Source of the DNA: Desulfobacterales bacterium
GTDB lineage: Bacteria; Desulfobacterota; Desulfobacteria; Desulfobacterales; JAHEIW01
Assembly: GCA_030145015.1 (NCBI GenBank)
Contig: JAQYWI010000009.1
Span: 1-56,834 of the forward strand
Direction of reading: 5' to 3'
DNA length: 56,834 bases
Positions 26,254 through 35,526 of the stretch are shown piece after piece; the first letter of the stretch is position 1, and each line of letters begins with the position of its first letter. The notes beneath the pieces are model-generated. The model was not told the DNA's origin. It ran no database searches and worked only from the letters and a program-made list of their open reading frames with translations. Both the position numbers and the translations under genes were made by a program.

Positions 26254-29200
26254 ATGGAGAAGCTTTCATCCATTGGAAAGCTGGAGTGGCTCCGCAACAA
26301 GATATTGTCCCGCAAAAAAGAAGGGACTGTCGAAGTGCATGTGTGTATGACCGGCTGCCGGGCATACGGTGCCGCCGCAGTACTGGAATCTTTAAAAGAC
26401 GAGGTCAAGAGCCAGAAGCTTTCGAGCCAGGTTGAAATCCGTGCCACCGGCTGTCACGGTTTTTGCGCCAAGGCGCCGGTGATTGCCATTGAGCCCATGG
26501 GGGTTCAATACCAGGAAGTGGAACCGGACGATGCAGCCGAGATCGTCGCCCAGACCTTGAAACGCGGCCAGCTCATCGACCGCCTGGCCTATCGCCCGCC
26601 CAAAACCCTGCAGCCGATATTTTACCGCAACCAGATCCCCTTTTATGCCAAACAGGAGCGCCGGGTGCTGGCCAATTGCGGCCGTATCGATCCCACCCGT
26701 ATCGAACACTACATTGCCGCCGGCGGCTACCAGGCGCTGGTCAAAGCATTGTCGAAGCTGACGCCCGAACAGGTGATCGATGAGGTTCAGTCTGCCAAAC
26801 TCAGAGGCCGCGGCGGCGCCGGATTTCCCACCGGCCTTAAATGGAAATTCGCCCGCCAGGCCGCCGGTCGGCCCAAGTATACCGTCTGCAACGCGGACGA
26901 AGGCGACCCCGGCGCATTTATGGATCGCGCCATTCTGGAAGGCGACCCCCATGCCGTGGTGGAGGGTATGCTGCTCGGCGCCTATGCCATGGGCAGCGAG
27001 TACGGCTACATCTATGTCCGCGAAGAGTATCCGATCGCGATCGAACATCTCACCATCGCCATCGAGCAGGCCAATGAACTGGGGCTTCTGGGCGAAAACA
27101 TTCTGGGCACCGGATTTAACTTCGATCTCTCGCTGCGACTGGGCGCCGGCGCGTTTGTGTGCGGTGAGGAAACCGCCCTGATGGCCTCCATCGAGGGCAA
27201 GCGCGGCATGCCCCGGGCCCGGCCGCCCTTTCCGGCGCAGGCCGGCATCGACGCCAAACCCACCAACATCAATAACGTGGAAACCTGGGCCAATGTCCCC
27301 CTCATCATCAAAAATGGAGCGGGCTGGTACGGGGAGGTCGGTACCGAAGACAGCAAGGGCACCAAAATCTTTTCCCTGGCCGGCAAGGTCAATAACACCG
27401 GGCTGGTAGAAGTGCCCATCGGATCCACCGTCAAAGAGGTCATCTATGATATCGGCGGCGGCATACCCAAGGGCCGGGCGTTTAAAGCGGTCCAGATGGG
27501 CGGGCCGGCCGGCGGCTGTGTGCCCCCCCAGTTTTTGAATCTGTCCATCGATTACGACACGGTCCAGCGCATCGGGGCCATCATGGGATCGGGCGGTATG
27601 GTGGTCATGGATGAAAACAACTGTATGGTTGAAATCGCGCGATTCTTTTTGAGTTTTACCCAGTCGGAATCCTGCGGTAAATGCGCACCCTGCCGTCTGG
27701 GCACCACCCAGCTGCTGGAAATCCTCACCCGCATCACCCGCGGCGAAGGCCGCATGGAGGATATTGACACCATCCGCGAGCTGGGGGAGACCATAACCGA
27801 GGCATCCCTGTGCGGCCTGGGCCAGGCCTGTTCCAAACCGGCCCTTTCCACCATGAAATACTTCATCAAAGAATATGAGGACCACATCAAGGAACATCGC
27901 TGTGCCGGGGCGGTGTGCGATTCGATGGTCATCTCCGCCTGTCAGCATGCCTGCCCGGCCGGCATTGATGTGCCCAACTATGTGGCCGCCATCGCCGACG
28001 GGGATTACGCCAAGTCTGTGGAGATCATCCGCGAGCGCAATCCGTTTCCGGCGGTCTGCGGGCGTATCTGTATCCATCCCTGCGAATACAAATGCCGGCG
28101 GGGTGAGCTCGATCAGCCGGTTGCCATTCGGGCTCTCAAACGCGTCGCTTCGGACTGGTATTTTGAAAATATCGGGCCGCAAAGAGAGCCGTTTGCGGTA
28201 ACCCGTCCTCAAAAAGTCGCTGTTGTCGGCGCCGGTCCGGCCGGCTTAACCTGCGCCTATTTTCTGGCCAAAATGGGTTATCAGACCACGGTTTTCGAAG
28301 CCCAGCCCGTGGCGGGCGGCATGCTCGGAATTGCCGTACCCGAGTTCAGGCTGCCGCGTGAGGTCATCGAAGAGGAGATCCAGTATATTCAAAACTGCGG
28401 GGTTGAAATCCGCTACAATTCGCCCATTGACGCCAAACACACCTTTAACGACCTGCTCGATGAGGGCTTCAGTGCCGTCTTTATTGCCGCCGGGGCCCAG
28501 GCCAGCAAACAAATCGGCATTCCCGGCGAAGAAGAGAGCCTGGCGGGCCTCTACTACGGCCTTGAATTTTTAACCCAGGTCCGCACAGGCAAAAAGGTGC
28601 CCCTTAGCGGCAAAACGGTGATTGTCGGCGGCGGCAATGTGGCCGTGGACGTTGCCCGCACCGCTTTAAGAGCCGGCGCGCAGGAAGCGCAATTATTCTG
28701 TCTGGAGCCCCGTGATGAGATGCCGGCCTGGGAAAAAGACGTGGAAGAGGCCATCGATGAGGGCATCGTCATCAACCCCGACCTGGCGCCCGGTAAAATC
28801 ACCCACGAAAAGGGGCGCGTGACTGGAATTGAATTTTCGCGCTGTGTAAGCGTGTTTGACGATGAGGGTGGTTTCAACCCCACCTGTGATCTCGACGACA
28901 CCCGCTTTGTGGATGCCGACAATGTGATAATCTCCATCGGCCAGGCCGCCGACATGTCTTTTCTGGACGCCGACAGCAAGCTGGAGCGCGAACTCTGGGG
29001 CACCCTGGTGGTGGACACCAATACGCTGGCCACCAATGTGCCGGGCATTTTTGCCGGCGGGGACTTTACCACCGGCCCGACGTTTGTCATCCGCGCCATT
29101 GCATCCGGCAGACGTGCCGCCATCGCCATCGACAAATACCTGGGTGGCGACAAGAGTCGCGTGTATATCCCGGATGAAAAGTCCTCCAGGCATACAGGCA

Positions 29201-29385
29201 CTAAACTGGCGCTTGAAAAAGAAAGCACCGAAGACAAACCCCGGGTCGACGTCGAGTTCGAGGATGCCAAAGAACGGATAAAGGATTTCCGCGAAGTTGA
29301 AAAAGGATTTAACGAAGAGGAGGCTTACAGCGAAGCCATACGCTGCCTCCGATGCGATCTTGAAAAAGAGGAGAATGGGATATGA
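26254..29385 (+). CDS. NuoF-GltD fusion: NADH-dehydrogenase-type flavoprotein with glutamate-synthase-beta-like domain
   Basis: A 1043-residue fusion of three parts. Residues 25-110: thioredoxin-like [2Fe-2S] (CMTGC at 31, CHGFC at 67). Residues 150-530: NuoF with the NADH/FMN motifs RGRGGAGFPTG (184-194), CNADEGDPGAF (212-222), GAGAFVCGEETAL, and the N3-type cluster C474, C477, C480, C520. Residues 545-1040: a GltD/NfnB-like domain with its own cysteines (C550, C555, C563, C567 and C602, C606, C610, C614), FAD motif VGAGPAGLTCAYF and NAD(P) motif VGGGNVAVDVARTALR. Two pyridine-nucleotide flavins on one chain are suggestive of electron bifurcation. metV overlaps its stop by four bases. Confidence 0.9.
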   Translation: MEKLSSIGKLEWLRNKILSRKKEGTVEVHVCMTGCRAYGAAAVLESLKDEVKSQKLSSQVEIRATGCHGFCAKAPVIAIEPMGVQYQEVEPDDAAEIVAQTLKRGQLIDRLAYRPPKTLQPIFYRNQIPFYAKQERRVLANCGRIDPTRIEHYIAAGGYQALVKALSKLTPEQVIDEVQSAKLRGRGGAGFPTGLKWKFARQAAGRPKYTVCNADEGDPGAFMDRAILEGDPHAVVEGMLLGAYAMGSEYGYIYVREEYPIAIEHLTIAIEQANELGLLGENILGTGFNFDLSLRLGAGAFVCGEETALMASIEGKRGMPRARPPFPAQAGIDAKPTNINNVETWANVPLIIKNGAGWYGEVGTEDSKGTKIFSLAGKVNNTGLVEVPIGSTVKEVIYDIGGGIPKGRAFKAVQMGGPAGGCVPPQFLNLSIDYDTVQRIGAIMGSGGMVVMDENNCMVEIARFFLSFTQSESCGKCAPCRLGTTQLLEILTRITRGEGRMEDIDTIRELGETITEASLCGLGQACSKPALSTMKYFIKEYEDHIKEHRCAGAVCDSMVISACQHACPAGIDVPNYVAAIADGDYAKSVEIIRERNPFPAVCGRICIHPCEYKCRRGELDQPVAIRALKRVASDWYFENIGPQREPFAVTRPQKVAVVGAGPAGLTCAYFLAKMGYQTTVFEAQPVAGGMLGIAVPEFRLPREVIEEEIQYIQNCGVEIRYNSPIDAKHTFNDLLDEGFSAVFIAAGAQASKQIGIPGEEESLAGLYYGLEFLTQVRTGKKVPLSGKTVIVGGGNVAVDVARTALRAGAQEAQLFCLEPRDEMPAWEKDVEEAIDEGIVINPDLAPGKITHEKGRVTGIEFSRCVSVFDDEGGFNPTCDLDDTRFVDADNVIISIGQAADMSFLDADSKLERELWGTLVVDTNTLATNVPGIFAGGDFTTGPTFVIRAIASGRRAAIAIDKYLGGDKSRVYIPDEKSSRHTGTKLALEKESTEDKPRVDVEFEDAKERIKDFREVEKGFNEEEAYSEAIRCLRCDLEKEENGI

Positions 29386-30035
29386 TTCGATCCATAACGC
29401 AAAAAAAGCCGGAAGAAGAAATTGAGCGCCTTCTGAAGGGATTCAACCGGATTTTCATCATTGGATGCGGAACCTGCGTGACGCTCACACGCACCGGCGG
29501 CGAGCCTGAAGTACGTGCAATGAAAGAGGAGCTATCCGAAAAAGGCAAAATGGTCACCGGTCAGACGGTGGTACCGGTGGCCTGCGACAATTTAACCCGC
29601 GAATTTCTGAGCGATTTCGGCGAGCAGATCAACCAGGCCGATGCCCTGCTGATCATGACATGTGCTTTTGGTGTTCAAACCATCGCCCGGCAGCTAAAAA
29701 AAATGGTGGTCCCGGCCCTGGACACCCTGTTTATCGGCAAGGAGACGGCTGTGGGCTTATTTGATGAGATCTGCACCCAGTGCGGCACCTGCATCATCGG
29801 TGAAACCGGCGGCATCTGTCCGGTGACCAACTGTCACAAAGGCCTGGTCAACGGCCCCTGCGGCGGGACCAACCACGGCAAGTGCGAAATTGACGTGGCC
29901 AAAGACTGCGTCTGGACGTTGATTTATAACCGCCTCCAGGAGCTGGGACGGCTGGATTCCATGCGAATATATCAAAAACCCCGTAATCATCAGGGAGAGC
30001 CCAAGCCGGGTAAATTCAAGCTTCAGGAAGCTTGA
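29382..30035 (+). CDS. metV: MetV-type methylene-THF reductase partner (MTHFR C-terminal domain)
   Basis: A 217-residue cysteine-rich protein of the MTHFR C-terminal domain family. Cysteines lie in IIGCGTC near the N-terminus and in CTQCGTC, GGICPVTNCHKGLVNGPCGG and KCEI towards the end, fitting a zinc site and an iron-sulfur cluster. In acetogens MetV pairs with MetF and passes electrons to the flavin. The ATGA overlap with the NuoF-GltD gene upstream implies coupled translation, tying the NADH module to methylene-THF chemistry; metF2 follows 96 bases later. Confidence 0.88.
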   Translation: MIRSITQKKPEEEIERLLKGFNRIFIIGCGTCVTLTRTGGEPEVRAMKEELSEKGKMVTGQTVVPVACDNLTREFLSDFGEQINQADALLIMTCAFGVQTIARQLKKMVVPALDTLFIGKETAVGLFDEICTQCGTCIIGETGGICPVTNCHKGLVNGPCGGTNHGKCEIDVAKDCVWTLIYNRLQELGRLDSMRIYQKPRNHQGEPKPGKFKLQEA

Positions 30036-30131
30036 ATTTAGTTATTGGTTATTGGTTAATTCGTAAAAAAAGAAAAATAAAAGAATTTCCGTGATTTATC
30101 GATGGACCTAAAATAGAAGGGAAGTTTTACG

Positions 30132-31019
30132 ATGGCAACGAAATTCAAACAGGCTCTTGAATCCGGTAAATTTGTGGTCACCAGCGAGGTCGCCCCTCCC
30201 AAAGGGACGAACCTTGAAAAATTTGAACACCACATCGCGCTTTTAAAAGATAAGGTCGACGCCATGAATGTGACCGATCATCAAAGCTCGGTGATGCGCT
30301 ACCCTTCTCTGGGAGGCTGCCTGAAGGTCATAGAAGGGGGCGGAGAGGTCATCTTGCAGATGACCTGTCGGGACCGGAACCGGCTGGCGCTGCAGGCCGA
30401 TCTTCTCTTTGCATCGTCTGTGGGAATTCAAAACCTTTTGTGTTTAACCGGTGACTCGATTATCCTGGGCGATCACAAAGATGCCAAAAGTGTTTTCGAC
30501 CTGGATTCCAGCCAGCTCCTGAAAACCGTGCGAATTTTAGAAAAAGGCAAAGATCTTGGCGGTAACGAACTGGACGGTGCGGTTTCATTCTGTGCGGGCG
30601 CCATCGTCACGCCCGAGGCGGACCCGCTTGAACCGCAACTGATCAAATTTGAAAAAAAGATCGAGGCCGGCGCCGAGTTTATTCAGACCCAGGCCGTTTA
30701 TGACCTGGACCGGTTTAAAGAATTCATGGACTACGCCCGACAGTTTAAGGTAAAAATTCTGGCCGGCGTCATTCTGTTAACATCCGCCCCCATGGCCCGT
30801 TTCATGAATAAAAATATCGCCGGGGTTTTTGTCCCTCAGAATTTGATCGATGAAATGGCATCGGCACCCAAAGGCCAGGCAATAACCAAAGGCATCGAAA
30901 TTGCCGGCCGCATGATCAAACGCATCCATGAAGAGCAGATATGTGATGGCGTGCATATCATGGCCATCGGCAAAGAAGAATTGGTGCCGGATATCATGGC
31001 AGCCGCAGGAATAATTTAA
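30132..31019 (+). CDS. metF: Methylenetetrahydrofolate reductase 2
   Basis: A 295-residue MetF TIM barrel with the canonical set: FVVTSEVAPP (catalytic Glu), MTCRDRNR, the LTGDS loop, and FIQTQAVYD with the folate Gln. This is the more orthodox of the two MetF proteins in the cluster and the likely catalytic subunit with MetV. In a sulfate reducer the reaction may run towards methylene-THF when acetate is oxidised, or towards methyl-THF when CO2 is fixed. AAGGGAAG precedes the ATG. Confidence 0.92.
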   Translation: MATKFKQALESGKFVVTSEVAPPKGTNLEKFEHHIALLKDKVDAMNVTDHQSSVMRYPSLGGCLKVIEGGGEVILQMTCRDRNRLALQADLLFASSVGIQNLLCLTGDSIILGDHKDAKSVFDLDSSQLLKTVRILEKGKDLGGNELDGAVSFCAGAIVTPEADPLEPQLIKFEKKIEAGAEFIQTQAVYDLDRFKEFMDYARQFKVKILAGVILLTSAPMARFMNKNIAGVFVPQNLIDEMASAPKGQAITKGIEIAGRMIKRIHEEQICDGVHIMAIGKEELVPDIMAAAGII

Positions 31020-31418
31020 ATAAATTAATTAACCATATTCATCTATCGGAACTATTTCCTAAATAGAAACTCAAAAAGATTAGATTTTGAATATCGAATA
31101 TCGATCAAGGAATTTCGAACAGCAGAAGCTTCTGAAAAAATAAGACAACATTATCCACTTCGACATTCTGTCCGCCTCCGGCGGATTCTGCGGTTCTGCG
31201 GTTTGAAATATTCGGGAACCCCGTTCTTTTCTTCACCCACCAACCCCTTTCGCGTGTCATTCCGGGATACCAAATTTTTTGGTCTTGTTATCTTTTTTGG
31301 GAAACAAATCCTGAAACCCCAAATTGTGACTAAATCAGTAACACTCTTTACACTCTGGCCCCTTTTTTGCTATTCAGAGCCAGAGCACAAAACCAATACT
31401 CTATTAAAAGGTGAAAAC
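31020..31418. other. 399-bp stretch before the ABC transporter genes
   Basis: No gene before the ATG at 31419 is supported; the upstream part of the same frame lacks family similarity. It contains a degenerate word-repeat (TTGAATATCGAATATCGATC at 31085, with a ruined right arm near 31158-31210) and a TCCGCC-TCC-GGCGGA hairpin at 31171-31185. No TPP or S-box riboswitch consensus was recognised. Confidence 0.5.
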
Positions 31419-32408
31419 ATGATACCAAAAATACAATTCAGAAAATCGGTTGTCATCGGTCTGCTGATGGTCCTGCTGATGGTCCTGCTGATAATGCCGA
31501 GTTTGCCGACAAACCTCTTTGCCCAAAAGGCCCAATCGGCTACTTCTCTAAAGGTTGCACTGTTGCCAATTTTGGATACCCTGCCCTTTCATGTCGCCCA
31601 GGCAAAGGGTTATTTTGAACGGCATGGCGTTATCGTCACGGCAGTGCCGGTGGGCAGCGGCCTGGAAAGAGATCAGCTCATGCAATCCGGCGCCATTGAC
31701 GGAATGCTCAACGAAATGGGCACGACGGCCAACTTCAATCGGGAGCGGGTCCAGGTTCAGATCATTGTCTCCGCCCGCAAAGCCTATCCGCATTATCCCC
31801 TGTTTCGCCTGTTATCCGCACCCGGAAGCGGCCTAAAAACCCCGGCCGACTTGAAAGGGATCCCAATCGGCGTCTCAAAAAACACCATCATCGAATACGT
31901 AACGGACCGCTTGCTGGCGGCCGGTGGATTGGCGCCAGATCAGATTGCTAAAAAATCCGTCCCGGTCATTCCGGAGCGGTATCAATTATTACTACAGGGC
32001 CAGTTAAAGGCAGCCACCCTGCCGGATCCGTTGGCCAAAAGCGCTTTGGAAGCCGGCGCCGGTGCGGTAGTCGATGATTCCACCCATCCCCAGTACAGCG
32101 TCAGCGTGTTGAGCTTTAGTGTTCAGGCTTTAAAAACCAAAGCCGCTGCCGTTCGCCAGTTTTTAAAGGCCTGGAATCAGGCTGCACAGGATATCAACGC
32201 CGACCCGGAATCATATCGGGGCCTTTTACTTAAAAAAATCAGAGTGCCGAAAAACATTCAGCAAACCTACCGCATTCCGCCTTTCCCCCTTCGGGAGGTA
32301 CCCAGTGCAGAACAATGGGCAGATGTGATGAACTGGATGGTGTCAAAAGGGTTGCTAAAGGCACCGCTTCCATATAAAGAATCCATCACTACCGACTACC
32401 TGCCATGA
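31419..32408 (+). CDS. ABC transporter substrate-binding protein (SsuA/NMT1/THI5-like)
   Basis: A 329-residue periplasmic protein. A signal peptide (basic start, hydrophobic core with a repeated LLMVL, then NLFAQKAQS) is followed by the NMT1/SsuA fold with PFHVAQAKGYFERHGVIV at its start, the typical pattern of binding proteins for sulfonates, nitrate, taurine or thiamine precursors. The ligand cannot be named. An in-frame TTG far upstream at 31203 would add 72 unrelated residues; the ATG at 31419 with AAAGGTG before it is chosen. The ATPase and permease follow directly. Confidence 0.88.
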   Translation: MIPKIQFRKSVVIGLLMVLLMVLLIMPSLPTNLFAQKAQSATSLKVALLPILDTLPFHVAQAKGYFERHGVIVTAVPVGSGLERDQLMQSGAIDGMLNEMGTTANFNRERVQVQIIVSARKAYPHYPLFRLLSAPGSGLKTPADLKGIPIGVSKNTIIEYVTDRLLAAGGLAPDQIAKKSVPVIPERYQLLLQGQLKAATLPDPLAKSALEAGAGAVVDDSTHPQYSVSVLSFSVQALKTKAAAVRQFLKAWNQAAQDINADPESYRGLLLKKIRVPKNIQQTYRIPPFPLREVPSAEQWADVMNWMVSKGLLKAPLPYKESITTDYLP

Positions 32409-32441
32409 AGGAAAAAATAAATACCTGGAAAACTCTGTCTG

Positions 32442-33221
32442 ATGATTGCAATCAACGATTTAACTTTTGCTTACAGCGGGCATCCGCCTGTTTTTCAAGG
32501 GTATAGTTTGGATGTCAGCCGCGGTGAAGCGCTTTCGATCATCGGTCCTTCAGGCTGCGGCAAGACAACCCTGCTGTATTTACTGGCCGGCTTGCGCCAG
32601 CCGCAATCAGGCACCATCAACATCGACCGTAAGCCGATTTCCCGTGCGCGACCTCGCAGCGGGCTGGTGCTGCAGGATCACGGCTTATTGCCCTGGCAGA
32701 CGGTTAGAGAAAATGCCCGCCTGGGCCTTACCATCTGGGGATTTTACGGATCCGACGGCCGACACGCCCCGGCCGACCAACAGCTGCTGCCGGGTCAAGC
32801 CGATCAACGCGTTGACGATTGGCTCAAAAAATTGGGAATTGAGGGCCTTCAAAATCAATATCCGCTGCACCTGTCCCGCGGACAGCGCCAACGAACGGCC
32901 ATCGCGCGAACGCTGGCAATGCAACCGGATTTACTGTTGATGGATGAGCCCTTTTCCGCCTTAGATGTCCCTACCCGCGAAGATCTGCAAAACTTCATTA
33001 TCACTTTACACCATGAATCGGATTTAACCTATGTTATCGTCACACATGATATTGAAGTTGCCGTCGTCATGGGCAAAAAAATATTGGTGTTACAGAAAGG
33101 CTGTAACCAGGAAGCCCAAATTATGGACAATGCATGTGCCGGGTTCCCCGATGCCCGCATGCAAGATGAGTTTCAACACAAATGCGAAGCGTTACGCAAT
33201 TTACTGGGGTCGCTGAAATGA
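32442..33221 (+). CDS. ABC transporter ATP-binding protein (SsuB/TauB-like)
   Basis: A 259-residue ABC ATPase: Walker A GPSGCGKTT near 36-44, Q-loop VLQDHG, signature LSRGQRQR (the second G of LSGGQ is shifted to R), Walker B LLLMDEPFSALD, and the switch His in VIVTHD. An insertion of about 15 residues after the Q-loop (GSDGRHAPADQQLLPGQ) is unusual. It energises import with the binding protein upstream and the permease whose ATG overlaps its stop by four bases. Confidence 0.9.
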   Translation: MIAINDLTFAYSGHPPVFQGYSLDVSRGEALSIIGPSGCGKTTLLYLLAGLRQPQSGTINIDRKPISRARPRSGLVLQDHGLLPWQTVRENARLGLTIWGFYGSDGRHAPADQQLLPGQADQRVDDWLKKLGIEGLQNQYPLHLSRGQRQRTAIARTLAMQPDLLLMDEPFSALDVPTREDLQNFIITLHHESDLTYVIVTHDIEVAVVMGKKILVLQKGCNQEAQIMDNACAGFPDARMQDEFQHKCEALRNLLGSLK

Positions 33222-33976
33222 GACGCAGGTTAAATACCCAAGCAGCCATCATCGGCCTGTTGATGTTCTTTGCAATATGGCAGGTGCTGGCCTGGATTAT
33301 CCGCCGGCCTATCATGCCCTCACCGCTTGAGGTACTACCGATATTCGGCGCCTCTTTGTTCGGCAACCTGGGGATTCACTTTTTGGCCAGCAGCGGTCGT
33401 GTCCTGGCCGCCATCGGGGTGGCGGTTGTCACCGCGGTGCCGATCGGATTGGGGCTGGGGCAGCTTCCCAAAGTAAATCGCATCTTCGCACCCCTGATCG
33501 CCATTGTTTATCCGATCCCCAAAATTGTGTTTTTGCCGGTCATCTATGTTTTAATGGGCATCACGGATATTTCAAAAATATTTCTGATCGCTTTAATCAT
33601 CTTTTTCCATATTCTGGTTGTGGTCAGGGATGAAGCGGCCAATCTTCATCCGGAATTGATTCTATCGGTGCGATCGCTGGGTGCCGGCCGCCGGGCGCTT
33701 TTCAGATATGTTTACTTTCCGGCATCCCTGCCCGCCGTGCTGACGGCGCTGCGCGTATCTGTCGGAACCGCAATTGCCGTGTTGTTTATCGCCGAGCAGT
33801 CTTTAACGACCTATGGCCTGGGGTATTATATCGTTGTCGAAACTTACCAGGTGTTGCGATACCCTGAAATGTATGCGGGTATCCTGGCCATGAGTCTGTT
33901 GGGATTGGTACTCTATTTTGTGATCTACAATCTGGAGCTGAAGGTGAATCGATATCGGACGGAAGAACCAAATTAA
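33218..33976 (+). CDS. ABC transporter permease (SsuC/TauC-like)
   Basis: A 252-residue inner-membrane permease with about six hydrophobic segments and the coupling motif region DEAANLHPELILSVRSLGAG (EAA-type loop contacting the ATPase). The ATG at 33218 overlaps the ATPase stop (ATGA); a longer reading from 33182 would lie inside the ATPase gene. A MITE begins 9 bases after the stop. Substrate unknown, as for its partners. Confidence 0.9.
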   Translation: MRRRLNTQAAIIGLLMFFAIWQVLAWIIRRPIMPSPLEVLPIFGASLFGNLGIHFLASSGRVLAAIGVAVVTAVPIGLGLGQLPKVNRIFAPLIAIVYPIPKIVFLPVIYVLMGITDISKIFLIALIIFFHILVVVRDEAANLHPELILSVRSLGAGRRALFRYVYFPASLPAVLTALRVSVGTAIAVLFIAEQSLTTYGLGYYIVVETYQVLRYPEMYAGILAMSLLGLVLYFVIYNLELKVNRYRTEEPN

Positions 33977-33984
33977 ACAATAAC

Positions 33985-34261
33985 TAGAACCTATCTCAAA
34001 ATTAGGAGTTCATCCTGGAAGACGGAGAAAAAAAGTCCCAAAGGTGCTCTAAAGTTAGAAGTGCCTAAAATGCCTAAAGTGATCTAAAGTGCCTAAAGTT
34101 GTGGCGTCGCTCGCGCTCCATCTTTTATAAAAATGACAGAATTCATTAACTTTAGTCACTTTAGTTCACTTGTCACTTTAGCGCACGTGCTGTTATAAGC
34201 ACTTTTTATAGGTTTAAAACTGCACCGTCGGGTGTTAAATGCATTTTTGAGATAGGTTCTA
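33985..34261. mobile_element. 277-bp MITE with 17-bp terminal inverted repeats and 5-bp target duplication
   Basis: The ends are exact inverted repeats (TAGAACCTATCTCAAAA at 33985-34001, its complement at 34245-34261). Both flanks show ATAAC (33980-33984 and 34262-34266), a target-site duplication. No transposase is encoded, so it is a non-autonomous element. The interior holds a word-repeat hairpin (34044-34180). Confidence 0.85.
34044..34180. repeat. Word-repeat hairpin element (word CCTAAAGTG), inside the MITE
   Basis: Left arm 34044-34100 repeats CTAAAGTG/CCTAAAATG words; right arm 34147-34180 repeats ACTTTAGTCACTTTAG words. The loop contains TTATAAAAATGACAGA at 34125-34140, identical to a motif in the element at 41155-41277. 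Confidence 0.72.
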
Positions 34262-34301
34262 ATAACAACCAATTGGTTTTTAACTCAATTGGGGTATAAA
34301 T

Positions 34302-35222
34302 TTGAACGCTATAGAAGCTGAAGATAAAACGAATATTAATGCCTGGATGCTTGCTGCCCGCCCCCGCACGCTGCCGGCGGCGATAGCCCCGGTGGTGTTG
34401 GGATCGGCAGTCGCGGTCGCGGACCATAGCTTTGTGTGGCTTCCGGCGTTTGCCGCTTTGATGGTCGCCCTGCTTCTGCAAATCGGCGTCAATCTGGCAA
34501 ATGATTATTTCGATTACCTCAAGGGCATTGATACGCAGGATCGCCTGGGGCCGCCTCGGGTGACGCAAAGCGGGCTTATTCCGGCGAAACAGGTAAAAGC
34601 AGGGATGGTTCTAACATTAATCCTGAGTTTCATCCCGGGCATCTATCTGTTAATCATAGGCGGCTTGCCGGTTCTCATCATCGGATTGGCCTGTATCTGT
34701 GCGGCGCTGGCCTATAGCGGCGGCCCCTTTCCCCTGGCTTCCCACGGACTGGGCGATCTATTTGTTTTTATTTTCTTCGGTCTGGTTGCCGTCTGCGGCA
34801 CGTATTATGTTCAAGCGCTGCATCTAACGCCGCTGGTCTGGTTAATGGGCGTAATCGAAGGATTATTGATCACCGCTATACTGGTGGTGAACAATCTGAG
34901 AGATATCCAATCGGATCGTCAGACCGGCAAACGCACCCTGGCGGTCATCATCGGGAAGCGCGGATCAAGACTAGAGTATGTGTTGTTGCTTGCCGGCGCA
35001 TACGCCATTCCAATAATCCTGTGGATGAGCGGTCGGATGTCAGCCTGGGTGATGCTGCCGTTTCTTTCCCTGCCGACGGCGCTCTCTCTAATGCACCTTA
35101 TTTGGAAAAATCCAGCTGGCCGCATATTAAATCAAGCGCTGGCAAAAACCGCCAAGCTTGCACTGATCTACAGCCTGCTTTTATCGATTGGATTAATCCT
35201 TATAAATTACAGTGGATTATAG
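34302..35222 (+). CDS. menA: UbiA-family prenyltransferase, MenA type
   Basis: A 306-residue polytopic membrane enzyme with the two Asp motifs of the UbiA superfamily: NLANDYFDYLKGID near residue 66 and NNLRDIQSD near 203. The spacing and the ARPRTLPAAIAPVVLG start fit 1,4-dihydroxy-2-naphthoate polyprenyltransferase, which makes demethylmenaquinone, the quinone expected in sulfate reducers. The start at 34302 is TTG with only a poor ribosome site; an ATG at 34347 would begin just before the conserved ARPRTL segment and is an alternative. It follows the MITE and precedes the hdr genes. Confidence 0.85.
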   Translation: MNAIEAEDKTNINAWMLAARPRTLPAAIAPVVLGSAVAVADHSFVWLPAFAALMVALLLQIGVNLANDYFDYLKGIDTQDRLGPPRVTQSGLIPAKQVKAGMVLTLILSFIPGIYLLIIGGLPVLIIGLACICAALAYSGGPFPLASHGLGDLFVFIFFGLVAVCGTYYVQALHLTPLVWLMGVIEGLLITAILVVNNLRDIQSDRQTGKRTLAVIIGKRGSRLEYVLLLAGAYAIPIILWMSGRMSAWVMLPFLSLPTALSLMHLIWKNPAGRILNQALAKTAKLALIYSLLLSIGLILINYSGL

Positions 35223-35526
35223 CCGCATCCCGAGGCTTTTTCCCCTTGACAAAGACAGCCGCTTCCATTTTAATAAGGGGTTACAGCCCTAACCCCGGGC
35301 TGTTCCAAAAAGCCTCTCAAATAGCCATTTAGAGTCTTAGTTGTGAATTCTTTGCATTTTATGGCAAAACATTTACGCCACCAAGACACAAAGACGCAAA
35401 GATGAATATTAACCAAAGGTTTCGCTTTGTGTCTTGGTGCCTTTGTGGCAATTTGTTCCGGCTTGTCCGAGTTAGGGTAGTCCACAAGCAGGTTCGGCAA
35501 ACGCTGGGGGAAGTGGGTCAAAATCC
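35223..35526. other. 304-bp stretch between menA and hdrC
   Basis: It begins with an imperfect hairpin whose ends GAGGCTTTTT (35231-35240) and AAAAAGCCTC (35310-35319) pair across about 70 bases, possibly a menA terminator. A word-repeat element follows at 35361-35452. No gene is seen. Confidence 0.5.
35361..35452. repeat. Word-repeat hairpin element (word ACCAAGACACAAAG)
   Basis: Left arm 35376-35402 (GCCACCAAGACACAAAGACG) is matched by right arm 35421-35450 (GCTTTGTGTCTTGGTG, CCTTTGTGGC). The loop is about 18 bases and AT-rich. Confidence 0.75.

Noticed and set aside
26392..28212. A 606-codon open frame on the minus strand
   Set aside because: It is a mirror of the GC-rich nuoF-gltD gene, lacks family features and a ribosome site, and would need complete overlap with a well-supported gene.
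31203..31418. N-terminal extension of the SsuA-like protein
   Set aside because: It precedes a clear signal peptide, contains a degenerate repeat end, and has no ribosome site.
31020..31418. A thiamine (TPP) riboswitch before the NMT1/THI5-like transporter
   Set aside because: The conserved CTGAGA and ACCTGA boxes of a THI element are not found.
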